NCBI GenBank assembly: GCA_013373595.1
Contig: JABXHO010000012.1
Location: 1-49,999 of the forward strand
Length of the DNA: 49,999 nt
DNA from: Flavobacteriales bacterium
Lineage (GTDB): Bacteria; Bacteroidota; Bacteroidia; Flavobacteriales_D; Crocinitomicaceae
Direction of reading: 5' to 3'
The translations under genes were made by a program, and so were the position numbers. Position 1 is the stretch's first letter. The number at the start of each line of letters is the position of its first letter. Below the pieces are notes generated by a model. It had not been told where the DNA came from. It saw only the letters and a program-made list of their open reading frames with translations, and did no database searches. Shown piece by piece: positions 1-7,291 of the stretch.

Positions 1-2163
1 ATCAATTGACTCAGCTGTTGCTGTTACAACAAGTGCAGATGGTTCAGGAATGGTTACTGTAATTGAGTCTTCACAAAGATTGTAATCATATACTGTATAT
101 GTGTATGTTCCTGCGTACTCTGTATAAACACCTATTCCTGTGAACGGTTCTGTTCCACTCGCAACAGTAATTGTTACTTCTGACGTTTCACCATTACAAA
201 GGATTGGTGTGAAGTCCGCCATAGCCGTCAATTGACTAGGTTGATTGATTGTCAAATCAACAACATCTGTACATCCGTTTGCGTCTGTTACAGTATATGT
301 GTACGTTCCTGCTAATTCAGTAAAGACACCAGTACCAACGTATGGCATTGTTCCTCCTGTTGCTGTAACCGTTACGTCAGATGTTTCACCGTAACAAGCA
401 ATAGCCGTTGGTGTTGCTGTAGCTTCAAGAATTGGTGGCTCTGTAATTGTAAGTGGTTGTCTACTTCTACATCCGTTTGCATCCGCAACCGTGAACTGGT
501 AAGTACCAGGCCCCATGTTTGAGTAGGTATTGATTCCGGCATATGGAGCTGTTCCTCCTGTTGCCGATACGGTAATTGTTGAAGTACCGCCATAACACAA
601 GATTGGTGTTGCTGTTGGTACTGCCTGAACTGGTGGATTCTCCACCAATGTAACGCTTTGAGTAACTGATGTGCCGTTCGCATCCGTAACAACAACTGTT
701 ACTGAACCTGAATACAAACCTGTTACTAAGTCTGGTCCGTTTGGAAGTGATGTTCCATTGATCACCCAGTCGTATGTGTATGGACCACATCCTCCGGTTA
801 CATCAGCATCGGCCCAACCTGAGTTTTGTCCAAAACATCTGATGTTTACACCTCCATTATATACGGAAGGAGTCAACGAAACTGACATTGGAACAGCATC
901 AACTGTAACATTGAATGTACATGTTGAAGTATTTCCTGATGCATCCGTAGCCGTATACGTTACTGCAGTTGTTCCAACTGGGAATACATCTCCTGAAGAA
1001 TAGTTTGATGTCAACGTTGCGTTTCCACAATTGTCTGTTACTGTTGGTGCAGTGAAGTTAACCGCTGCAGAGCATCCACTTGTTGCTGTAACAGTAATAT
1101 CTGATGGACAGTTTGAAATAACGGGTGCCGTTACATCTGGATTGTTTGGTACGTTGAACGTGAATTGACCCGATGACAAACAGTCTGAACCATTGATGTC
1201 AACAGTGTAATCTCCAGCAGCTAATCCTGTAAGATCTTCTGATGATGATGTAAATCCGTTTGGTCCTGTCCAAGCATACGTAAATGGACCTGTACCGTTT
1301 GAAACAGTGACATCAATTGATCCCAAAGCTCCACACTCAACTCCTGTTGTTGTAGCTGTTGCTGATAAGTTTGGATTAGAGCAGTTAATTCCTCCTCCTT
1401 TTAAGAAAATCGCTGAGTCCAATACGCTATCTCCAGCATCACCTACTACGATTTTAACGTGGTACGTTTGACATGGCTGAATGCTAGCAGTTGCTGTCAT
1501 TACAACAGTATATCCATCATATTGTGTAGCAACACCAGCAGCATTGTCTACGTAGTATGCTGGGTTAGAAACACAGTTCGTTCCAGGTGAGTTAATCACG
1601 TTGTTAATCGAAACGGGCGTAGTTGTTCCTGGAACCAAAGCAATGTTTGTATTTGGCGCATATCCAGGTCCTGTAATCAAGAATCCAAATGCATCATTGA
1701 AGTTTGAACATCCATATTCCAAGTACTCTTCAGAAGCGAAGATGTAATCGAATGTAACTGTGTTACAGTTTGAGGTAATATCAAACTCAAGCACAGCTGC
1801 GTCGAAAGTGTTGTAACCTGGAACTAATGCGTTCAAATCTGCATCCCCTGGAGTTCCATTATTTGTAGATGAACCTGTTGAGTTATTTGGTCCAAGTGCA
1901 TTGTTGATGCTTCCCGAAGTCAAAATGATTCCATCTGTAAGAGGAAATGTTGAAGATGCCTGGTTAAACGAACCCGACGCCGTCGCTGCCCCCGTATAGG
2001 TTGCATTGGTAACCGTGACGTTTGAGCCTACAAGCAACTGTGCCATTTGACTCGCTGTCAATCCTCCTGATACTGTTATGCTCTGAGCATTCGCTGTCAA
2101 TCCGAGAAGGATTGAGAAACAAAATGCTGAGAACATACTCAATAATTTTGTAGAAGTTTTCAT
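1..2163 (-). CDS. Choice-of-anchor L / HYR / SprB-repeat surface adhesin, partial (C-terminus outside window)
   Basis: The frame is open from an ATG at 2163 to the first base of the window (721 codons, no stop), so the C-terminus is missing. Residues 1 to about 28 are a signal peptide ending near NAQS. About 31-260 match the choice-of-anchor L domain (FDYIFASEEYLEYG, then a GDAGDSVLDSAIFLKGG stretch). About 262-340 are one PKD/SprB-like unit. About 342-421 are a HYR domain (APVISNCPSDITV, TDNCGN, YTATDASGN). From about 425 on there are SprB-type repeats of roughly 75 residues, with recurring ILCYGG/NGETS and TDANGC motifs. Proteins of this build are exported by T9SS and act at the cell surface in adhesion or gliding; that role is inferred from the family. 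A T9SS sorting domain is expected beyond the window edge. The gene lies 24 nt after the small secreted protein at 2188-2616, probably in the same operon. Confidence 0.9.
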   Translation of the reverse strand, partial: MKTSTKLLSMFSAFCFSILLGLTANAQSITVSGGLTASQMAQLLVGSNVTVTNATYTGAATASGSFNQASSTFPLTDGIILTSGSINNALGPNNSTGSSTNNGTPGDADLNALVPGYNTFDAAVLEFDITSNCNTVTFDYIFASEEYLEYGCSNFNDAFGFLITGPGYAPNTNIALVPGTTTPVSINNVINSPGTNCVSNPAYYVDNAAGVATQYDGYTVVMTATASIQPCQTYHVKIVVGDAGDSVLDSAIFLKGGGINCSNPNLSATATTTGVECGALGSIDVTVSNGTGPFTYAWTGPNGFTSSSEDLTGLAAGDYTVDINGSDCLSSGQFTFNVPNNPDVTAPVISNCPSDITVTATSGCSAAVNFTAPTVTDNCGNATLTSNYSSGDVFPVGTTAVTYTATDASGNTSTCTFNVTVDAVPMSVSLTPSVYNGGVNIRCFGQNSGWADADVTGGCGPYTYDWVINGTSLPNGPDLVTGLYSGSVTVVVTDANGTSVTQSVTLVENPPVQAVPTATPILCYGGTSTITVSATGGTAPYAGINTYSNMGPGTYQFTVADANGCRSRQPLTITEPPILEATATPTAIACYGETSDVTVTATGGTMPYVGTGVFTELAGTYTYTVTDANGCTDVVDLTINQPSQLTAMADFTPILCNGETSEVTITVASGTEPFTGIGVYTEYAGTYTYTVYDYNLCEDSITVTIPEPSALVVTATAESID

Positions 2164-2187
2164 AAATAATTGTTTTGTTTCTAGTGA

Positions 2188-2616
2188 TTAGTTTCCCGTT
2201 GAAATTGGGTTAAGCGATCTTGGCGCAGCACTTGCCGCTCTGGTTGCCAACGCTTGATTCCAATCTGCGATTGTCCAATTGGCAACTGCTGGATTTGTTA
2301 AATCAAACTGCATCAATACCGTGTTTACATCAACAACTGTGAAGTTGATATAATTCACATCGCGCGCTTGGAAATACGAAACCGCCTCTTGTGTGGAAGC
2401 AAATCCAAAGTGTCCCATATGGATTTGGTAGGTTTCGTTTAAGCCTGAACGGATTGTAATGCTGTTATCGTGCGTCATTCGGGCCATGGGCAAATTGTTC
2501 GTGCTCGTTTGAGCGTACGAAAATGTGCTCGCCGTTAGAAGCATTCCGAAGAACAACATCATTGGAAGTTGTAAAACTGAGGCACTTTGCCACCAGCTCT
2601 TTGTGTTTTGTTTCAT
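2188..2616 (-). CDS. Small secreted protein of unknown function upstream of the adhesin
   Basis: I do not recognise the family. From ATG 2616 the protein has 142 residues: a signal peptide with a strong hydrophobic stretch (MLLFFGMLLTASTFSYAQ) and a mature part of about 105 residues with predicted order strand-helix-strand-strand-helix (YQIHMGHFGF, STQEAVSYFQ, YINFTVVDV, LMQFDL, IADWNQALATR), suggesting a small ferredoxin-like fold. The frame stays open upstream to an ATG at 2793, and an ATG at 2652 has a better ribosome site (AAAGGGAG, 4 nt away) but would give a signal peptide with a long N-region. I prefer 2616; 2652 is a fair alternative. It is the first gene after the promoter at 2842-2872 and precedes the adhesin by 24 nt, so a role with that adhesin (export, folding or attachment) is plausible but unproven. 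Confidence 0.7.
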   Translation of the reverse strand: MKQNTKSWWQSASVLQLPMMLFFGMLLTASTFSYAQTSTNNLPMARMTHDNSITIRSGLNETYQIHMGHFGFASTQEAVSYFQARDVNYINFTVVDVNTVLMQFDLTNPAVANWTIADWNQALATRAASAAPRSLNPISTGN

Positions 2617-2841
2617 TGCGTGGTTATTTAAATTAAACGTGTCTTGCTCCATGCTCCCTTTTTGAGATGAATGAAGACCATCGAAAAAAAATTTATGAGT
2701 CAATTGTGAACGCAGAACTGCGAAACGGTAAATTGTTCTTTGCTTGCAGAAAAAAGTGATTGATTTAAGAAAGTTGATAACCTTCATTGTCATGGGAGTA
2801 AATTAGTAGTTACGTAGTTATGTCTGTTTTATAGAGCGGTG

Positions 2842-2872
2842 CAATTTTAAATAGAAAATATCTAAATAACAA
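2842..2872 (-). promoter_or_regulatory. Probable promoter of the small secreted protein/adhesin operon
   Basis: On the minus strand there is a TTG (2870-2872), a 20-nt spacer and TAAAATTG (2842-2849), which differs from the Bacteroidota -7 consensus TAnnTTTG at one base. The same elements with the same 20-nt spacing, sharing 18 identical bases across the -7 region, lie upstream of the SprB-repeat gene at 3338-5062. The predicted start of transcription is near 2836, giving a leader of about 180-220 nt. From 2873 to 3275 I see no gene, only A/T-rich DNA. Confidence 0.6.
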
Positions 2873-3275
2873 CGGATCTCATTCGTCGAAGGCGGATAAA
2901 CAGGCTGTTAACGTGTGTTGTTCACATATAATTCACACATGTGAGCCTATAAAATAGATTTAATCTACTGAATAACAGTACATTAATCCATTCGTCGTGG
3001 ATATCTGTCCAATCATCAAAAAAATTAGAATTTTTTTCAAAAATAAATCATTCATCGACATTTTTCAATTATTCAGCGATAATATTAGCCCATTAATATG
3101 TATTTCCGTTAAAATCACAACATATACTATTCTGTGAAAAAGGAGTTGAATATTATCGAACCTTATTGTCCACAGGAATGATCTCTAAACCAAAAAAAAT
3201 AAGGTAAACGAGCACTTTGAATCCGTGCGCCATAGTATGGTTTGACACAGTCATACAAGATGACTTATCCCAAAG

Positions 3276-3308
3276 AAAAAGCCCTCAAGCGCATAAACAC
3301 CTGAGGGC
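3276..3308 (-). terminator. Rho-independent terminator of the SprB-repeat gene
   Basis: The arms GCCCTCA (3281-3287) and TGAGGGC (3302-3308) form a perfect 7-bp stem. On the minus strand it is followed by TTTTT (3276-3280). It lies 30 nt past the stop codon of the gene at 3338-5062. Confidence 0.85.
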
Positions 3309-3337
3309 ACATCATGAAATGTATCAAGAAAAACTGT

Positions 3338-5062
3338 TTACTTGATAATCTGTAACTTCTCCACAATCTCTTCTTTACTCGTTTGAAAATGACATACATA
3401 AACGCCATTTCTCAATCCTTCGGAATCGATCAAGAGCTTATATTTCTGACCTTTCCAAGCTACATCTTGGTGAATACGCTGTACCAACGATCCGGCAGCA
3501 TCATAAATATCTACTCGTATATCCGAATCATAATCTAACTCGAATGTGATTTCACTTTTCTGCAAGGCGGTGTTGTATGACGCTTGCACAACTGCGCTTG
3601 ACATTTGTGATTTAGGTCTTCCCCCCGCATTCTCGCTAACAGGCACAGTACCCATACTAGAAGGAGCATAGTTGGGAATCGTTACTATTCCATTACCTGC
3701 ACAACCATTTACATCATATACGGTATACACATATGTTCCAGGTGTTTCTTGGAATGTTCCCGTTCCAGAATATGTCGGAGTACCTCCCACTGCCGTCACA
3801 TCCACAATTGACAGCCCTTCTCCATCTTGGCTCGGAGTCAATGTTGTAAAAACTTCAATTTCGCTTGGCTCTGTAATCATTGTTGCGATCTCAACCGAAC
3901 AACCATTATCATCCGTCACAGTATAACTATGCAGTCCTGCATTAACATAGTAATTACCTGTACCAAAATAAGGAGCCGTTCCACCAGTTGCCAAAACCTC
4001 AACAGCCGAAATATCTCCATTACACAATATGGGTGTATTCGAAATGGTTGCCACGAGAGCAGGCGGTTGAGAGATCGACACACTTGAAGAACTTTGACAG
4101 CCATTTGCGTCTGTAATCGTGTACTGATAAGATCCAGCCATTTCCATAAACACACCCGTTCCGAGGTATGGCGGTACGCCCCCAATTCCATCAACAGTTA
4201 TCTCTGCATCACCTCCGCGACAAAGTACATCCGTATGACTTATGCTTGTAGATAATGGTTGAGGTTCATCAATCACCACATCGGTGTATGCATAGCAACC
4301 ATTTGCATCCGTAATCACATATAAAGGTGTTCCAGCCTGCTCATTGTAAAGTCCGGTACCGTTATATGGTCCAACACCTCCCGTTGCATCAACAACCACC
4401 TCAGCCGTTCCGCCACTACATAAAATGGTAGACGCAGTGGAGGTAGCCACTAGCTCTGGCGGCTCTGTAATCTCAACAATTGCTTTTTTTCTACAACCAT
4501 TGGCATCAGCAACAATAAATGCGTGTGTGCCCGCCGTAACCTGGTACCAATTTAAACCTGAGTAGAAAGGTGTTCCGCCCGTTGCCGATAACGTAACTGT
4601 GGCCACACCACCATGACAAAGAATTGGATCGATGTTCGTGATTACTTGCAAAGGTGGGTTTTCGATAAGTGTTACTGAACCCGAAACGGTATTCCCCACT
4701 GCATCGGTTACCGTAATAATGTAGGTTCCCGCTTGCATTCCTACTGCTGTGGCATCCGTTTGATTGGGTAAACCACTCCACTGATAAGTATAGGGAGCAA
4801 CTCCACCTTGAACTTGTACCGTTGCCTTCCCCGTGCTTGTTCCATAACAGCGAATATGAACTCCTCCGTTGTATTCGAAAGGGACAATACTGATAATTTG
4901 CAAGTTCGACGGCGGTGTCAATTCAATATTCATGGAGTTTTCTTTCTCGATAGAAGGGATTACTACACGTTCATTCGCCGCTGAAACATTCACAGAAGAA
5001 AACACGAATGCTGGGACAATTAGAGACGCGAAGCAATTCAAGAGTTTTGAATACGTTTTCAT
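3338..5062 (-). CDS. SprB-repeat surface protein with T9SS C-terminal sorting domain
   Basis: This is a 574-residue secreted protein starting at ATG 5062 (MKTYSKLLNCFASLIVPAFV, signal peptide). A longer frame to 5110 exists but would bury the signal peptide. After a short linker come about six to seven SprB-type repeats of roughly 75 residues, each with an ILC(H/S/R/N)GG-type turn, GGTxPYxGTG and TDANGC. The last about 90 residues form a type A T9SS sorting domain (VDIYDAAGSLVQRI, then GVYVCHFQ and EKLQIIK). The repeats closely resemble those of the adhesin at 1-2163, so the two are paralogs. It lacks the anchor L and HYR domains. By family it should be exported through the outer membrane by T9SS and cell-attached; cell adhesion or gliding is inferred. 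It is a single-gene unit with its own promoter and terminator. Confidence 0.88.
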   Translation of the reverse strand: MKTYSKLLNCFASLIVPAFVFSSVNVSAANERVVIPSIEKENSMNIELTPPSNLQIISIVPFEYNGGVHIRCYGTSTGKATVQVQGGVAPYTYQWSGLPNQTDATAVGMQAGTYIITVTDAVGNTVSGSVTLIENPPLQVITNIDPILCHGGVATVTLSATGGTPFYSGLNWYQVTAGTHAFIVADANGCRKKAIVEITEPPELVATSTASTILCSGGTAEVVVDATGGVGPYNGTGLYNEQAGTPLYVITDANGCYAYTDVVIDEPQPLSTSISHTDVLCRGGDAEITVDGIGGVPPYLGTGVFMEMAGSYQYTITDANGCQSSSSVSISQPPALVATISNTPILCNGDISAVEVLATGGTAPYFGTGNYYVNAGLHSYTVTDDNGCSVEIATMITEPSEIEVFTTLTPSQDGEGLSIVDVTAVGGTPTYSGTGTFQETPGTYVYTVYDVNGCAGNGIVTIPNYAPSSMGTVPVSENAGGRPKSQMSSAVVQASYNTALQKSEITFELDYDSDIRVDIYDAAGSLVQRIHQDVAWKGQKYKLLIDSEGLRNGVYVCHFQTSKEEIVEKLQIIK

Positions 5063-5380
5063 AAGTAGAATAATTAAATCGTAAATAACTTGCTCTAGTA
5101 GTGAGGGCATTTACTTTTTCAACCAAAAGGTGAAGAAGAATCCGTGAATCAGTCGTTTTTTATCTCTTGTAGTAACAATTAAACCCAACGTCCGAGAGTT
5201 GATGCAGATTTAATCGTGGTTAAAGTGTATGTTCTTTCGAAAAAATGGTTTCGGTTAACTTTTGTTTATAGTGGATGTGTTAAGCATCGTTAGCGTTTTA
5301 ATTCCTCCTCAAAATTTCCGTTGGCTTATTAACTGGTCAACGCCACGTAAAATATTGATTTGTTTCAGTTTCTGGTGAAT

Positions 5381-5411
5381 CAATTTTAAATAGAAAATTT
5401 CGCTTAAACAA
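5381..5411 (-). promoter_or_regulatory. Probable promoter of the SprB-repeat gene, twin of the 2842-2872 promoter
   Basis: On the minus strand: TTTG (TTG at 5409-5411), 20-nt spacer, TAAAATTG (5381-5388). CAATTTTAAATAGAAAAT (plus strand, 5381-5398) is identical to 2842-2859. The predicted leader to ATG 5062 is long, about 310 nt. The rest of the gap 5063-5740 holds no convincing gene. Confidence 0.6.
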
Positions 5412-5734
5412 ACGGCAAGTCCCCTAAAGCAGCGGCTTTGACACGTATTTGCACAGCTTTTTCACATTTCCTCATTGAAAACACACGTGTTCTACTAACT
5501 GATTTACAAAAAGATAAAATTGGTTAACTCACACAAAGCTAACAATTTCACAAAAGGTCGGAAATCCGCATTTTTTTTGAAGTTTTCCGAATTAATGTTT
5601 TTTATCGTTAAAAAATACAGCTTCAACGACACTTTTCAAGCACTCAACTTCATTTCAATTCTGAGCCATTTGATCTGGTCACACCAAATTTTGTCTCGGC
5701 ATAACTAGCTCCGATAGCTTCAAGTAGATCGCAT

Positions 5735-5766
5735 AAAAAACTCCCGAACACTTCACGTATTCGAGA
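5735..5766 (-). terminator. Rho-independent terminator of the S9 peptidase/ALDH operon
   Basis: The stem pairs CTCCCGAA (5741-5748) with TTCGAGAG (5759-5766), with one mismatch. On the minus strand it is followed by TTTTTT (5735-5740). It lies about 55 nt downstream of the aldehyde dehydrogenase stop. Confidence 0.8.
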
Positions 5767-5821
5767 GCTAATGACTGAAATCAACATACTCTTTCTATGT
5801 TGAAGAATCTAAAACGTATAT

Positions 5822-7264
5822 CTAGTATTTAATGAACACATTTTTCGCTTCGGTGAAAAAGCGGAGCGCTTCCCATCCACCTTCTCGGCCAACTCCTGAT
5901 GCCTTCACGCCTCCAAATGGGGTACGTAAATCACGAACGAGCCATGCATTGATCCAAACAATTCCTGCTTGAATTTCATTTGCCATTCTGTGCGCACGCT
6001 TCAAGTTGGATGTCCACAAGGTAGCCGACAATCCGTATTGCGTTGAATTCGCCATCATCAATACTTCTTCTTCTGTATCGAATGGAGTAATGGTTACAAC
6101 AGGTCCAAAAATTTCTTCTTGATTCGTTCTACAATCGAATGCCAGTCCTTCAATTACTGTTGGACGAAGGTAATATCCCTCATCGTATGGAGCTTCCATT
6201 TGTACACGCTCTCCACCTGTGAGCACGGTTCCTCCTTCTTCCTCTGCCAATTGAATGTACGAAAGCACTTTTTCCATGTGCGGTTTCGATACCACCGCTC
6301 CCAATTTCGCTTTTGGATCGGATGGCGGTGCCACAACAGTTTTGCTTACACGCTCAACAAATGCTTCTTTGAATCGATCATAGATCGGGCGTTCCACGAA
6401 AATACGCGAGCCGCATAAACATATTTGTCCTTGATTGGCAAATGAAGAACGAAGCGTTGTGCTCAACATTTCATCAAAATCACAATCAGCGAAAATGATA
6501 TTCGGGTTTTTCCCTCCTAATTCGAGCGATAACTTTTTAAACATTGGAGCCGCCGTTTGGGCAATGTATTTTCCTGTTGCTGTTCCTCCTGTAAAAGAAA
6601 TAGCTTTCACACGAGGATGTTTCACAATCGCATCTCCCACCGATCCACCTTCTCCATGAAGAATGTTCAATACGCCTGGAGGCATTCCTGCTTCTTGTGC
6701 CACTTTTCCAAGTAAATACGCAGTATATGGTGTCACCTCAGATGGTTTTGCCACCACACAGTTTCCTGCCGCCAAGGCTGGTGCAATTTTCCACGAAAAC
6801 AAATACAACGGCAAATTCCATGGAGAGATACACCCCACTATTCCAATTGGTTTGCGCAAGGTATAGTTCACACCCACGCCTTCCATTTGGTGCGATTCGG
6901 ATGCATAATGAAGAATGGCTGTTGCAAAAAAGTGGAAATTGGATACTGCTCTGGGAATATCTACGTGCGCCGCCAGCGAAAGCGGTTTCCCATTATCGCG
7001 CGATTCTGCCTGTACGAATTCATCCATTCTTCGTTCAATTCCTTCGGAAAGCTTCACCAAAATCTTACTGCGTTCATTGACGCTCATCTCCGACCAAATT
7101 GGAAATGCTTTTTCAGCTGCCTCCACTGCTTTTTGCACATCTTCCGCTCCCGAATTTGGGATCAACGAATATACTTTCCCCGTTGCGGGTTCATAATTAT
7201 CAATGTATTCTCCTGATGCAGGTGCGCAATATTCACCATTTACAAAATTCTGTAGCTTCTCCAT
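5822..7264 (-). CDS. Aldehyde dehydrogenase, ALDH8-like (2-aminomuconate semialdehyde dehydrogenase type)
   Basis: A 480-residue NAD(P)-dependent aldehyde dehydrogenase of full family length. Visible are the cofactor-binding SPWNLPLYLFSWKIAPALAAGN and KPSEVTP segments, the glycine motif SFTGGTATGK, the general-base motif LELGGKNP, and the catalytic cysteine in GQICLCGSRI. The ICLCGSRI form and the C-terminal GGVKASGVGREGG are typical of the ALDH8/2-aminomuconic or 2-hydroxymuconic semialdehyde dehydrogenase branch, which works in tryptophan (kynurenine) or aromatic breakdown. No other gene of those pathways is in the window, so the substrate is unproven. It starts 27 nt after the S9 peptidase gene on the same strand, probably co-transcribed, and ends before a clear terminator. 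Confidence 0.88.
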   Translation of the reverse strand: MEKLQNFVNGEYCAPASGEYIDNYEPATGKVYSLIPNSGAEDVQKAVEAAEKAFPIWSEMSVNERSKILVKLSEGIERRMDEFVQAESRDNGKPLSLAAHVDIPRAVSNFHFFATAILHYASESHQMEGVGVNYTLRKPIGIVGCISPWNLPLYLFSWKIAPALAAGNCVVAKPSEVTPYTAYLLGKVAQEAGMPPGVLNILHGEGGSVGDAIVKHPRVKAISFTGGTATGKYIAQTAAPMFKKLSLELGGKNPNIIFADCDFDEMLSTTLRSSFANQGQICLCGSRIFVERPIYDRFKEAFVERVSKTVVAPPSDPKAKLGAVVSKPHMEKVLSYIQLAEEEGGTVLTGGERVQMEAPYDEGYYLRPTVIEGLAFDCRTNQEEIFGPVVTITPFDTEEEVLMMANSTQYGLSATLWTSNLKRAHRMANEIQAGIVWINAWLVRDLRTPFGGVKASGVGREGGWEALRFFTEAKNVFIKY

Positions 7265-7291
7265 TTTCCTTGCTTTTTCGAGACTGAAATC

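Noticed and set aside
671-1003. Plus-strand reading frame across the adhesin gene
   Set aside because: It is a shadow of the repeat-rich minus-strand gene that is open over 1-2163.
2617-2793. N-terminal extension of the small secreted protein to ATG 2793
   Set aside because: It would put about 59 residues before a normal signal peptide; it is kept only as an alternative reading.
5520-5708. 62-residue plus-strand frame
   Set aside because: A/T-rich low-complexity translation, no family resemblance, no promoter or ribosome site.
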